Shown here piece by piece: positions 12,677 through 24,959 of a DNA stretch of 64,000 nt; the stretch's first letter is position 1, and each line of letters opens with the position of its first letter. The notes under the pieces are model-generated. The model saw only the letters and a program-made list of their open reading frames with translations. It did not search any database and was not told the origin of the DNA. Made by a program: the position numbers and the translations under genes. Origin of the DNA: Bactrocera neohumeralis (lineage: Eukaryota > Arthropoda > Insecta > Diptera > Tephritidae); the NCBI RefSeq assembly GCF_024586455.1, contig NC_065922.1:21076089-21140088 (forward strand), in the 5' to 3' direction.

Positions 12677-14257
12677 CAGCTGGTGACAGCTAATTAGATA
12701 TGATGCCTATTTTGAAGTAAATGGTATTATTTTCCAATAAATCACGTATATTTATTATATCTTCACTTATTTTATTTAAATCTTTGTTAAACTTAAACCC
12801 TAATTGTAAAAATTTTGTTAAAATTCGTTTTTGTTTTGAAGATTTTAACAAAAACGTGTGGAATTACAATTTGAGCGCGAAAAAATTAGAAACGAATATG
12901 TTGTCAAAAAAATATTATAAAAATCAAAAACTTGCTTAATTTCAGTTTGTATTTTGTTGGTTATTTTTTTACTTTAAATTGCTTCGCATCAATTCCAAAT
13001 TTACGTTATAAGACTCTGACAGCGCACCAATGGTGTAGCTTGCCATGCCGTTCTAATTTCATCACAAAGAACATCCATATTTGGGATATTTTTGGTGCAT
13101 ATGGCTCTTTTAACGTCACCCAGAGATGTTCTATAGAGTTTAAGTCTGGGCGGGATGATTCTCACTCCAAAACATTGATAAAATTTTCATAAAAAAACGT
13201 TGGTTTTAACTTAGAGGCATGCTTTCAATGGTTATCTTCCTTATAACAGGCAAATTTTCCTCAGACCATGGCAACTTGATATTTTTTAGGATGTTGAGGT
13301 ATTTCTTCTTGTTTAAAATTCCATCAATCTGATAGAATGGAACAACACCATTCCTAATAAAACATCCCCAAACCATAATTGCTTCTCCACCATACTCAAC
13401 TAGGCGTGGAACCTAGCGAGGATCAAATTTTTGAATTATTGGACGGCGAACATACCTTCGACCATCAGGACCTAAGCGATTAATTTTTGTTACATCGTTC
13501 CAAACGACATACCTCCGTTGATTTGTTGTCTTAGACCAATAAGAGTTGGCAAAGTCTACGCGTCGTTTCTACGAATTTTAGTCAGAAGTGGGTTCCTGCG
13601 TGCTGCCCTGCCGTGAATTAAAGATGCGACCAAAAGTCGGGCAATTGTTCTCTTGGATATTTGGACATTATATCCGTCTTGAATGAATGTCAATGGAACT
13701 CTTTTTTTGGGTTTCCTCGGGAGATAGTAGTAGTTCTGCGGTATATTTCTGTTGAAGTTTTTCGGGTTTTTTCTTTGCGTGCAACATTGGAAATAGTTTT
13801 AAAATTCTGTATATGCTTATGAACATTCAAAACAATTTTGTTATCATTTGACCTTATTCGGAATTCCTTTTGACATCTTTCCAGACCGACGAAGGTCAAA
13901 AATGTAGCTGCGGCTTTTCTTCATTAAAAAACTTGAATAATACATTTTAATATATTTTAAACCACAACTTTGAAACACATCCTTAACAGAAATCAATAAT
14001 ATTGTCAATAAAAAATTAGCACCAGAAGGATTTTTAATTCCTTAAAAAACTGTTTCATTTAATTCACCTTCTATATCGTGAAGCATTTAGTATTTGGGAA
14101 AAAATTAAAAATCTTTAACTTCACAACTACAAAACTGAGTGAATTTAGTAGTAAATATAACATATCAAAATAATAATAATATATCAAAAATTTTTGTCAT
14201 TATACTCATCTGGCACCTACAAAAAAGGCAGCGTTTCTAATTAGCTGTCAACAGCTG
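12677..14257 (-). mobile_element. Tc1-like element, 1,581 bp, both termini present
   Basis: The element begins CAGCTGGTGACAGCTAATTA and ends with the inverse, read from the right as CAGCTGTTGACAGCTAATTA. The match continues imperfectly for another 20 or so bases (TGCCTATTTTGAAG against TGCCTTTTTTGTAG). A TA dinucleotide abuts each side (12675-12676 and 14258-14259), as expected of the Tc1/mariner superfamily. The 1.6-kb length is that of a full-size Tc1-like element. The transposase lies on the minus strand and is broken. A shorter copy of the same family is at 41247-42436 on the other strand. Confidence 0.95.
13006..13924 (-). pseudogene. Tc1-like DD34E transposase pseudogene
   Basis: Read on the minus strand, ATG at 13922-13924 opens MKKSRSYIFDLRRSGKMSKG. 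The frame then breaks repeatedly but can be followed through DGYNVQISKRTIARLLVASL, the first catalytic region VVWNDVTKINRLGPDGRRYV, EYGGEAIMVWGCF, the second catalytic region EDNH.KHASKL and the third, SRPDLNSIEHLW, to a TAA at 13006-13008. All three acidic residues (D, D, E) are therefore still visible. In-frame stops are present, for example within the second catalytic region and just before ESSRPDLN, along with frameshifts. The length of about 306 codons compares with about 340 for the family. It is non-functional as written. Confidence 0.93.
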
Positions 14258-14259
14258 TA

Positions 14260-17200
14260 TGTGCAGGTAGAAAAAAACATGTAATTGCCCCACATAATAA
14301 CTAACTCCTCCTTTAACTTTATGTTTAATTCCACCTCTCCTTCCTTTATTTTTATTAAGTCTGAAAGTCAACAAATGTTACTTCTGTACTGGCTTTACAA
14401 AAAAACATGAAAAACTCTTGCGCACGTGTTGGAAACTTTTGTCCAGAATATGAAAAAATCACAGCAAATAATAGTAAACCAATCAACCCATAAGAACTGA
14501 GCAAATCAAACAATAAATTATACACAAATAACAGATTATAAAAAAAAAGAAAATGCAGCCTCAATCAAATCACTCACATGTGAAAAACAAACAAAGTATG
14601 CTATTGATGCAGCTGACTTCGGTCCGAATTGTATAAATAGGTCGTAAGGAGTAAGGACATTGTTTATAGAACAACTCATTATTTGCATATTTTGTGATGG
14701 AAAACTAAACTTGAAATAAAATGGAGATAAAACGTCTTGACAGAGCTTAACAATTATTTCAATATGCAAAAATAATCAACAAGTTTGTCTGGTCTACTAC
14801 ACTTTTTTCAACTTTTACTCAAGAGATTTACCATTGACTTTATGTGGACAAGTGATATAATTCATATGATTGATTTATTTGATTAAATTCAGTGGAATGA
14901 TCTTGAATATAAGTGATCAACGTAATTGAATGAAACGAACGAAAAACTAATTTATCTAGGATGGTAGAATAAAATAATTTTCTTCAACATGTCTGTAAGA
15001 ATAAATGATATATCAGTCCAAAAAGAACAACAACCATGTAGTCTTCAAGATCATGAAACAAAAGATTTTGCATATAATTTGAAACAGAATCATAAATGAA
15101 AAGATCAAACTTAAGCATTTTTGATCTCGATGCTTTATAATGTAATTATTATGTATGTAGGACAAATGAAATTCTTAAGTCAGAAACACTATAGAGAAAT
15201 AAGACCAAAACAGCTGGGATAGTAATAATCTGAAAAAGATCTAAATAAAATGATGTCAACAAAAAGCATATCTATTAGGTTCAAACAACCCCATCTTAAG
15301 TATTGTAAATAAATGAACAAAAAATATGTATGTCTATGGTAGGCCAGTAACTTACAATTAGATTTCTTACAACAAGGGACATTTTATGAAATGTATTATA
15401 GTCTGAAAACAAAAATTCAGTACTTTAATAATGTTTAGAAGGAAGTAGTATATAAGCTAGTATGAAAGTTCAAATACAAGGTTTTGCTCTTAGGAATTTA
15501 TTTGTCAGTAATAAACAAATTATTACACCTTTGTTGGTAGATAACCCTGCTTTAACTTGGGCCTTGTTACTAATTATGGTTAATTACCAAACGAAGGCAA
15601 GGAAAATTCATAAACGGAAGGAAGACAAATAAAAAAGGGGTTCAAAAAATTTAACTAAAAACATAAAAGATGGGTGTTAATCTGCGAAAAGGCAAAGGGC
15701 AGTCAACAGAAATTAATCTGGGTCAGATGTAATGCAATTTTGTTAAGTAAAATATAACAGTCTGAAAATGTAATTAATAGAAAATTTCATATTAATACTA
15801 ATAATAAACAATATATCAGTGATGTAGAATAGAAGAAAGAATATGTTAAAAATAAAAATATTTATAAACATTAAAAAACGAAAGTGTTTTTTTATATATG
15901 AATCCAACCATTCTTAGCTACTTATACGTGTCATTTATATAAATAGTTTCTATTAAAATGATCTGGGACAAAAAGCAATTATTAGTTCCATAAATGAAGA
16001 GGTGGATATAAAATTCTGCTCAATTTTTTTTTTAGCACGCACATTCTTTGCATATATTTAAATGTATAGTATGCTTTTTTTTACTCATATTTTCATAGCA
16101 CTTTAAATTTGCTTGTCTCGAAGTTATCGTTGCCCACCATTAACGTAATTTGCACACAAGTCTCCCATGAAAATAAGAGTTAATGCCACGAAATGCAAAC
16201 ATTTTCCTCTTTAACATATTTTTTTATTCCACTATTTTTATAGAATGCCTCTGTGAATATTTTAAGCTGAAAAATGCGAGAAATGTCCAACTTTAGTTGC
16301 CTTGTGCAATTTTAAGTAGTGAAGAGTTTAATTTGACATGAAAAGTTGCTCAGGACTTGTGAGTAGCAGTCATTTATGTCCGTCACATTATTCAGATGGG
16401 AAAAGGAACTCACATAAATGAAAGCAACATGTTGTTGCATAACGCAAAACGTGACCCTGATTTGTATATACATAAATATGTATATGTATATCTATATATC
16501 CAACGTATGAATGTAAATATATATCTATATGTATTCAAATATAAAGTATAATAGCACTGTAACAGCAAACTGTAAAGAAAACTTGCCTGCACTATATTCT
16601 AAAGTAAAAAAAATGGTTAAAAACCATGATCAACGCCATTTGTGCTGACAGTCTTATTTTATGTTTCCACCAACACAGATATACATACTTCATTTAGACA
16701 CAAGTAAATATTTTAACTTGTATGAGGCTCAAGTTTTCCGCGACACATTGGTTACAGCCCGACGAAAATCTTAGGAACCTTATTGCTGATTATTGCAAAA
16801 TAAAATATTTAATTTAATTTCACAGTGATTTAGAAAAATCTTCAAAACCGTACAGCAATACCATTTCAATTCACCACAGTAAGGTTGTGTAAGCATTTTG
16901 CTTTTTATGTATTAATGGGTCTACGTGGATCACGCAAGAAACAATGTAAAGTATTAAATGAAATTACAGCTCAAAGCAATTCTCACCCTTCTTTTTTATT
17001 TCACATTCTCTATTATTGTACCACAATTCCGGTACTAAGTGCACTACTAGCTCTGCCAAGCCACAGAACTAACAGACTAGTAAATTGAATAAAAAAGGCA
17101 CAATGTGAATTATGATGAAAGGTCATTGTTTTAATTCTGCAGCAAGTTACTGTTAACTTTATATAATGGAACAAATGTGTGCCAGTTTGTTGGAAAAAGG

Positions 17201-17919
17201 ATAGTTTTGCTTAGTAATTTGATAGCAGATAAATGTTGCACAAGCTAGTCTTTACAAAGAAATTTTTTATGAATTCAGTGAAGATGAAGAATATATGTGC
17301 ATGTAAAAATGTAACAAACAAGACAAAAAAGACTGTAGTAGGCCTTTGTTTTTTCTCCATTCTTGCTTGATATACGAGTTTAATTAATAATTATCACTAA
17401 TTTTGTTTTATATACCGAATAGAAATTGGTTACGTATACGCAGTGTGTGCACTTATTCAAATAATAATATAAGCCTTAATTTCTTTTATGCCATTTAATA
17501 TGTCAAGTTTTATTGTTCAAAATTCATCTAATTTATAAATTCTAACCGTTAATGTTGCTAGTGTATAATAAGTTTACAATAATTCGTCATTCAACTGACC
17601 CAAAATTTGGCTTAGTGTGACAACTATTCTCTTTATACAAATTTAAACTTTCACCGCCATTAAAATTTTTTTGCCTAAAAAGTGTGCTTTATCATTACCC
17701 AAGAAACTTCTTTTTCCTAAATTTGAATAAAAACAACTCTGCTAAAAAGTCACATTAAATTAAACGACTTGACTCAATGGCTCTTATGCCACTTTGCAAC
17801 TACTTATGAATTTTTTTGTAGTTAAGCTAAAGTGATTTAGTGAACAAAAAATGTTCTATGAGAAGAATATTGAAAAACGGAGAAAGAGAAAAACTAACGG
17901 AATATAAAAAGTAACTTAA
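14260..17919. other. Gene-poor stretch with AT simple sequence
   Basis: No gene was recognised. There is a degenerate TATA/GTATAT-rich patch at about 16463-16545 and several poly-T or poly-A runs. Reading frames are short and domain-free. Confidence 0.5.
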
Positions 17920-18300
17920 ACAAGTAAGGAAGAGTAAAGTTAGGCGTAACCGAACCATTTTTACTTTTGCAACGTCCAAAAATCGAAGCAAGGGAAAAAC
18001 CTTAGGGGCAAAACTTAAGTACTGGCCGACATATGCGATATACGTAATTCACCTGGTAGTCCAAAAATTGTTATGTTAGGTATATGGCGGCTAAGGGAAG
18101 TATTGCCCCATTCATCCCTCTTTATTATTGTACGGTACCTAGGAGCTTGAACAGTTTTGGTTGGATTTCGGAAAATCCACAATCACTTCGAGTATAAAAT
18201 TTAGGAGCGGGGACAGTGGTTCGATTAAGTCCATTTATGAATACCGCGTTACTTTTTGCTAGGGAATACGATAAATTGTCGACAAATTTCGTATTGTCTT
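17920..18300 (+). repeat. Dispersed non-coding repeat, copy C (partial)
   Basis: The left part contains CAAGTAAGGAAGAGTAAAGT followed by TTAGGCGTAACCGAACC. From memory this resembles the start of a very common tephritid/dipteran dispersed repeat. Further right, CACCTGGTAGTCCAAAAATT and TTAGGTATATGG with GGCTAAGGGAAGTATTG (18046-18110) align in order with copy B (22220-22270). The later blocks of A and B are missing, so this is a truncated copy in the same orientation. Confidence 0.7.
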
Positions 18301-19092
18301 GTTAATTATTTCTTCATATAAAGTCATTATCCAGCAGATATTAAGCACATGAGTTTATCTGTTACATACACATATTTATGTTTGCATACAACTATGTAGT
18401 TCAAGAGGATGAGCCTTTATGCGAAAGCGTTAAGGCACAAATGCATATGCATTTATGGGGAAATATATCTGTTTTCAACTATGTCTGTAATATATAAAGT
18501 AAATGCATGTAGTGCTATATACCAAGTACTTGTGCGACTATCTGTTTCCGCAACGCCACTAGCTAACCCAGTATTTCACCACTTTTTCTATGAATGTGTT
18601 ATGAACACTTGGTTTACCACTAATTGGTGTTCCCATTGCAACAGAAATCGCGACAAAAGCTTTAACACTCGAAAGCGTATGCACACATGCACATAATTAA
18701 ACGAAACACACAACCAGTCACATTCATATGAAAATATGTTTATGCCTACATTTTACGAATAGCTAAAGGACTCTGGTTTACGACTCGATCTGTTTTAGAC
18801 TAAACTCAGTTCTCAGTTTCATATCTGGCTTGAAAAGAAGAACAAAATAGCACACTTCCTCCTGGAGTATCTACAGAGAAATTTTAGAGTTGAAGCTGTT
18901 ATGTTATGTTCATGTGTTGTTTGTGTAATAACCTATATTACGGACAAATAATTCCTGTTATTGCTTTGGATACCTCAACAGGCTTTTACTCTGTAGATGT
19001 TTGAGAAACATTGTTTAAAAATAACGATGATTTAAAATTAAAGTTAGTTCCGTTTGGTAGAACTAAATTAATTTATCCGTACTTCAATTAAA
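18301..19092. other. Gene-poor stretch before the Helitron-like element
   Basis: A 95-codon open frame at 18409-18696 has no recognisable domain and ordinary local composition, and I treat it as chance. Nothing else was recognised. Confidence 0.45.
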
Positions 19093-19907
19093 TCTATATA
19101 TATAAAAGTAAGTTGTTGTTAGTTACACCATTTATAACTCAAGAACGGCTGAACCGATTTGACTGAAAATAGGTGGAGAAGTAGGCTAGAACCAGGGTAA
19201 GGACATAGGATACCTTTTATCTCTTTATGCCAAAATTTAATACAACTCATAAACACAAAAAATATATTTTAAATCATAAGCATTTGTTCAAAATTCATGT
19301 TTGTAGGAATCATTTGAATATATGCGTACAATTTTAAACAGATTTTTCCTCAAAAATAATACAATTGCTAAATATTTGGAATAGAAGAAAATAATTGCAA
19401 CCAAATACGCAGTGAGATAGAATATAACTGGCTTATTCAGTCGTTGAGTATGAATACCACGTGCATCCCAAAGACTGATATCGTAACCGACTCATCATGT
19501 GCAGTCCACTAGAATGACTATCGATTGGAGTCCAGTGATAAATGATGGAGCAATATTTCAATCACTGACGAAAAATTTCGTCTTTATTCCGATTACAGAG
19601 CACTTAAACACTTCTCAGAATCAGTTATTCGTTGTTTTTGCTGGATTATGAACTTGCGAGGCACCTTCTTTGCTCATTTCGCCTGTTTCCAGCTTAGCAA
19701 ATATCTTTTTAACGGTGGATTTCCCTGAGCCCAAATTCAACAGTATTTTCCATAAAAAAGCAATGCTTTATTAACAGACGAAATGCTTTATGTTTCATTT
19801 CTTTTGTAAACTAACACAAGTTGCTTCACTGCAACTAATAGAAATCATATAGATCATAATAGTAGTAATATCTATGTATCACAGTGAAGCGTGGACAGAT
19901 CCTCTAG
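19093..19907 (+). mobile_element. Helitron-like non-autonomous element carrying a mariner fragment, copy 1
   Basis: The left end is TCTATATATATAAAAGTAAG preceded by A. It is followed by GAACGGCTGAACCGATTTGA, a sequence type I associate with insect Helitron 5' ends. The right end is CACAGTGAAGCGTGGACAGA, then TCCT and CTAG at 19904-19907, followed by T. A 5' TC, a 3' CTAG and insertion between A and T without target duplication are the Helitron hallmarks. A second copy with the same two ends is at 62939-63821 in reverse orientation. There is no Rep/helicase sequence, so the copy is non-autonomous. The interior (19440-19735) is a degenerate mariner transposase on the opposite strand. Confidence 0.85.
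19440..19735 (-). pseudogene. Mariner transposase fragment inside Helitron copy 1
   Basis: On the minus strand the piece near 19735-19660 reads as the mariner N-terminal segment TVKKIFAKLETGEMS. The piece near 19470-19440 reads LWDARGIHTQRLN, the mariner block that follows the second catalytic region. The same fragment, better preserved, is in the second Helitron copy at 63140-63535. It is a relic with several breaks and cannot encode a transposase. Confidence 0.75.
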
Positions 19908-21899
19908 TTTCTAATAATTTCCAATTTTTTGTGCGTTGAGTGACTCGATCTTTCATGACTCAGATTTTTCAATGAAATTAAAAAAATGATTTTTATATCA
20001 TACATATCGAATATTCTCTGAAGATATGAAGTTGATCGGTCAAATATTTTCGAAGATATGGGTATATTTGTAAGAATTTGTTTATTTATTGTAATCGGCT
20101 TCCAAAATTTATTTTTTTTTAGACGTTGTTTTCGGAGTCAGAAGAAAATTTCTTCGAAACGGATCGACTTAAAATTTTTACACGACTCTCTTAAATATTG
20201 TATATTTGTTAGATAATTTAAAATTTATAAGACAGTTTTAAATTTAAAATTTTGGTTTTGTAAGCCAACGAATAAAATAATTTTCGCTTTTGATGCTAAT
20301 TCTCCACTTCAATATCAATCTATGAGTTATCCACTATTTTGTGATGATCAAGATTACCTTATTTACTAGCTCCATCGCTACCTAATTTATTGCGCGCTTA
20401 TAATGGGCATTGCAATCAACAGAATTGTTAAATGAGTTAGCTTAAAGTTTTGCTCTCTGATTAAAATTTCCATATTTCGAACTATAATATAATAATAATT
20501 TCAGTCACTTCGTTATGCGTCCAACTAATTTTGCACCTATTTGTAATTACTAAGTTAGTGCCCAGCACACAATTTGCTTGCTACTATTATGTAAATGTGT
20601 GCATGTGTGTGGGCAGCCTGGTATACGTTGATTTACGCTTCAGTTTAGTATATCAATGTGGATCTAAGTTGCATACATGGTACCTTATATCAGCGAGTCT
20701 AACTAATTTATTCATATATGCAACTGGCCACTGTGATGAATAGCAAAATGGCGATATTAAATTAATGTGTAATAGTTTTACAGGAGTAGACCCAGTTTCG
20801 AAAATATTATTTTGTTATCATTGTATTTACGGAAGACAGGTAAATACTATAATAGTAATGATTTCAAAACAAAAAGCCTGATTGTAAAAAACTTCTAATC
20901 ATGTATTCAACACAGTTGCCATGAATACCGGAGCACCGGTTATAGCGAAATTCAAGTTTTTCATACCGTCTTCATAGTAGGTTTTCCTTAAGATCTCAAA
21001 ATATCAGATCGTGAAAAATGTATATGAAATTCAAAGCATAATTAATGCAATTTTACTATTGTTTCTTTGTTTTTAACCATGGTGAATCGGTCAACTTCAT
21101 GCGCTGATTTGGTGTTGGGCATTAGGAAACTCAACAATTTTTTTAGGGTCCAACAGAACACACCTTACACTTTTCAGCAAGCTTAAAGCAAACACTTATA
21201 CTACTTTACCATACGGCTGGGACACAACGAACTAAATATCTAACATAGAAAAGAGGCATTTTATTGAGATCATATATCAACAAAAACACAAAAAAGCAAA
21301 TAGTTTCAAACATACAAAAGGCAATAATTCTACCAAAATATCTCCACTGAACCCAGCATTTTTAACATTGAGCATATACAAATAACCTTTGAAGAAATGT
21401 TTGCAAAAGGAAGGTGGGAAGCAATGAAATTCAAATACATGCCGAATTTCACAGAAAATTCTTTTTAATTTTTCACCTCATGTCGCTTTGGGGAGATTCT
21501 CGTCTACCTTTATTTATCTAAGCAAGAAAGAACATGAGAAATGCAGGAAAGAATGCCAAAAGTACAGCAGAATTAACTTTGCTTGATTTTTTTAATTTAA
21601 ATTCAAGTTTACTCATTTTCATTTGTGAAACAGACGGAAGAAAAGTTATACAAGCATTACTGACTGAATGTTAGTATTATAATAATATTTTTTTGTGATA
21701 ACCTTTAATATTTTTTACATTGGGAAGCTAATTTTTTATTGCCTATTTGGTTGGATTACAGCCTTAAAGCATACGCTAACCTACAGATCCCTAGTAATGA
21801 ATTAACGGCAGTATTTTAGTGTTTTTCATATATATATATATATAGTTTTCATTCATATATTTTAATAACTTAATATGCAAAACATCAACCAGAGGATCG
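19908..21899. other. Gene-poor stretch
   Basis: No gene was recognised. A (TA)n tract lies at about 21829-21845. The segment at 20020-20070 (GAAGATATGAAGTTGATCGG and similar) looks repeat-like but has no partner in this window. Confidence 0.45.
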
Positions 21900-22870
21900 G
21901 AATCCAATCAATTTTATATATATTACACATAGACTCAATATAACTCATACTCTGGTCGACAAATTCGGCTTGTTCAATTTGTTAGAAAAACGATAGTCGT
22001 TATATGTTGTATATGGAAGTTGGGTTTGTGTAGACCCGATATTATCTTTTAACTATTGTCATTAAAGTACCTAACATACAATCACCGGATATTCGAAAAT
22101 AGTGGAAATGGTCATAAGGGAGCTAGGTCAAGCTTGCGCTTTTGGCACAAAGATACACTGTCATGATTGAAGCACGCTCTATCAATGTCATTGAGATACC
22201 TCAAATATTGGCATACAGTCACCTGGAAGTTCAAAAATCTTCATATTAGGTATATGGAGGCTCAGGGAAGTATTGACATACAGACATACCATTGTCAGCG
22301 AAGTATTATCCCTGAATTTTAATTATGTATCTCACACAGTGATTCTGATCATTTATATATATATATAGATTTTGGGGTCCACATATTCGGTACATAGCGT
22401 CTTGAACAGTTTAAATGGATTTGGACAATTTTTGGTCAAAATGTGCCCTACTTTAAGGGAATTATTACTGCAAAATTTTATTAAGTTATATTAATTACTT
22501 CATAATTTATGTACAGGAAAGTGGAAGTATCAAAAGGAATTTAAATTGTGTTATATGGTTGTAGAAAAGTGATACGTACTAAATTTAGTCGAAATCGATT
22601 GGTCGAGTCCAGAGATATGGGATTTCACCAAAAAGTGGGCGCTACCACGCCAATTGTCCAATTTTCACAACAGCTCTCGTAAAGTCTTCTCATATCATCT
22701 CGGAAGTAAAATTTAATGTTTCTGGCGTAGTTAGTTATTGATTTATTGCGCTTTTAGTAGCTTTGAATAGTACCGTTATATAGGGAGTGAGCGGAGTTAT
22801 CGTCCAATTTCACCAATTTTCACAGTGCCGGTAGGAGTTTTTATAATATTCGAGCTTAGTAAACAGAAGT
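21900..22870 (+). repeat. Dispersed non-coding repeat, copy B
   Basis: This is the longest of the three copies. The recognisable blocks, in order, are CACCTGGAAGTTCAAAAATC, TTAGGTATATGG (22246 onward), GGCTCAGGGAAGTATTG, ATGTATCTCACACAGTGA, GAGATATGGGATTTCACC, GTGGGCGCTACCACGCCAAT, and ACCGTTATATAGGGAGTGAG with CGG (22773 onward). Most match copy A in order, and the early ones match copy C. The left boundary is uncertain. There is no reading frame of note. Confidence 0.7.
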
Positions 22871-23448
22871 TTAATGTCATATTACAAAATTCTTGGTAAA
22901 ATTTAATTAAATATTAGACATTTTCTTTTATGAGTAATTCCAGCGCAATTCCCTTCGGGGTTCTAACACATATGTGCTTACTCAAACAACAAACGCTTCA
23001 TACTAAGAGACCAAAATTAACTGAAACTGTTTAAATTAATACATCGAAATGGCAGCTGAACTGAACTGATGGCGACAATGAAGCAGCAAACAATTAAATT
23101 AACACCTGCTTATGAGAAAGACTCTTAAAATGTCAATGATTTCAGAATAAAATCTGCAGATTGTTCAATTTGCAGAGGAATTTTCCACAAAAAGGATATA
23201 CTGGAAAGGCCAGACAACAATTTAATTATTTCCCCTCCTTTCTCTACTCACTCACTGTTACTACCCAGGCACCAAAAATTTGGATATTACAACATATGCA
23301 TTCAGAATATTTTAGGCCAGTATACAGAGACAGTAACTTACCAAATAAACATTTTAACCGGTATCGAAATATTGACCGACCGTTGAGACACCACTTCCTT
23401 CAATACTTTTCAGCCTATGAATAAGTAAAATAGCACAACATCAATATA
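22871..23448. other. Gene-poor stretch
   Basis: An 87-codon frame at 23161-23424 has no recognisable domain. The TA at 23447-23448 is the target copy of the next element. Nothing else is supported. Confidence 0.45.
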
Positions 23449-24087
23449 ATGGATTTTTCAATAAGAGCGTAACAAAAGCTTTTTGGAATAAAACTAAAAC
23501 GGTTTAAGATATCAATGAAATTCTTCATTCCTGTGAAAGTACATTCGATGCCATTACGTATGGAACTCTATTTTTCGGGACCACCACCGGCCAGACGCTT
23601 TACTTAATTATCGACGGTTTCAATGTATTGGGATCACATATTGCCCAAGTCCATATCATTGAGCGGCAGCGATTCACATTTACAGTAACCTGCCGGTTTT
23701 GATCATCACGGAAGAAGTACGGCCCAATGACGCCGCCAGCCCATAAGTCGCACCAAACCGTAATTTTTTCAGGCTGCCATGGTGCCCCATGGAGTACGTG
23801 TGGATTGCTGCCTGACCAATAACGCATATTTTGCTTATTGACAATGCCATTCAGAAAGGAACGAAAAAAATGAGAAATTAGACATAGCCCTCTTAAAGTT
23901 GAGGCCAATAACTCCAAATTTTGGTAGTAAATTTTAATAATTTCGATCCGTTATTAGATCGTATATCTTTAAACGATAAAATGGCAAACCTTATTGAAGA
24001 GAAATGTTAAAAGAACGGGAAAAATATATGATGTCGTTTGCTGTCCCTTTCGGTCTACTTTTGTAGAGTTCCTATTGAAAACCCCGT
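23449..24087 (-). mobile_element. Short Tc1/mariner (IS630-type) deletion derivative
   Basis: The left end, ATGGATTTTTCAATAAGAGC, and the inverse of the right end, ACGGGGTTTTCAATAGGAAC, match imperfectly over about 30 bases. The match continues as GTAACAAAAG against TCTACAAAAG. TA dinucleotides flank both sides (23447-23448 and 24088-24089). At 639 bp the element is much shorter than an autonomous 1.2-1.6 kb member, and only the middle of a transposase is kept on the minus strand. Confidence 0.83.
23600..23917 (-). pseudogene. IS630/Tc1-type transposase fragment
   Basis: The minus-strand frame runs to about 23630-23870 with NKQNMRYWSGSNPHVLHGAP, QPEKITVWCDLWAGGVIGPY and FFRDDQNRQVTVNVNRCRSM. 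This is the well-known middle block between the first and second catalytic residues of IS630/Tc1-type transposases. The usual next block (the FQQDGATCH-like second aspartate) is absent. After RSMI the frame passes into unrelated codons and stops. The frame has no natural start codon of its own and is a relic of an internally deleted element. Confidence 0.88.
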
Positions 24088-24692
24088 TAAGTACATACTT
24101 TAATGAATCATTTGGAATGACAAATTTTTATTCACCATTGCTTCTTTATATTTCATAATACGTGTACCTCTAATCTCCAGCTAAATTTATTCCTATCGTC
24201 TATTTCATTATTTAATGTGTCAGCCAAAATATGTTTATTGTACATTTTATTCTAAAAAAATATTAATAATACCTATATTGATAGCACGATTTTATGCCTC
24301 TTAACAGAAGATTAATTTTTTTAACTGTTTTCTCCCACACTTTTCTTCGCCGAAACGAAAAATTGGATAATAGAAATCACAGAAAAGTCTGCACTACACA
24401 CATATGGTACTCTCGCAATTTGTCGTAATTATTAATTCTGGTCACAACGCAGACCTGATAGGAAACGCACAATCAACTGAACATTGAGTACCATAGTTTC
24501 CACCGCATACACACTCCAACTAAATACCCTTAGGCGGATTTTCGCAATACGTTGTAGTCAAATGCAAATAAAGTACCATCAAACACGAGGAATACAAGAA
24601 GAACCGAAATGTGCTGCACAATCAGAGCGTCGCGCTAAGACTAAGTTCAATGGCGCCCTTTATGGTCGCGCTGAGTCTGCCCGCCCAATTGA
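24088..24692. other. Flank of the receptor pseudo-exon
   Basis: The first half is AT-rich with nothing recognised. From about 24440 the GC content rises and continues into the receptor-like exon, so this part may be a copied 5' untranslated region or a more decayed part of the same exon. An alternative ATG frame at 24649 encodes a short peptide only. Confidence 0.4.
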
Positions 24693-24956
24693 ACCAACAA
24701 CAACATCATCGACCGCATTAACGCAACCATGGACAATTATGTGGGAATTGGGGGCACTAGCGAAAGCTTTATCGGATTCCCTGGACAAGATGGCGCAGCG
24801 GTGGGTTATGATGGAAATTACTCTTTGCCAAGAGATGGTATCTTCGAATTCAAAATGGACCCGTTGTAGCGCATTTTGTGAACCATTGTGCCCGTATTTT
24901 TCGGCATCATCGGCCTCGCGGACCTACTGGAAAATGCTCTCGTCTTTTTGGTGAAG
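24693..24956 (+). pseudogene. Decayed first exon of an allatostatin-A-type receptor (GPCR)
   Basis: Open from 24693, the frame has two N-glycosylation sequons (NAT and NYS) in an extracellular-type N-terminus. It then reads MDPL, TAG (24867), RIL, TGA (24879), TIVPVFFGIIGLADLLENAL and VFLV. The stretch TIVPVFFGIIG..LL.NALV is the first transmembrane helix of insect allatostatin-A (galanin-like) receptors, including the conserved asparagine. Two in-frame stops and replacements at usually glycine positions show that it is not functional. The frame ends at TTG|GTGAAGT (24950-24957), which resembles a 5' splice site and fits an exon boundary. No exons for helices 2-7 were found nearby, so it is probably a duplicated and decayed 5' exon. 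Identification is from memory of the family. Confidence 0.7.
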
Positions 24957-24959
24957 TAA

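Noticed and set aside
18409..18696. A 95-codon frame (MSLYAKALRHKCICIYGEIY...)
   Set aside because: No domain, no splice context, composition like the surroundings, and no homology that I recognise.
24484..24954. A 156-codon plus-strand frame across the receptor region
   Set aside because: It starts at TTG, has no recognisable domain and is out of frame with the receptor-like translation, which explains the patch better. The long frame is a by-product of GC-rich, formerly coding sequence.
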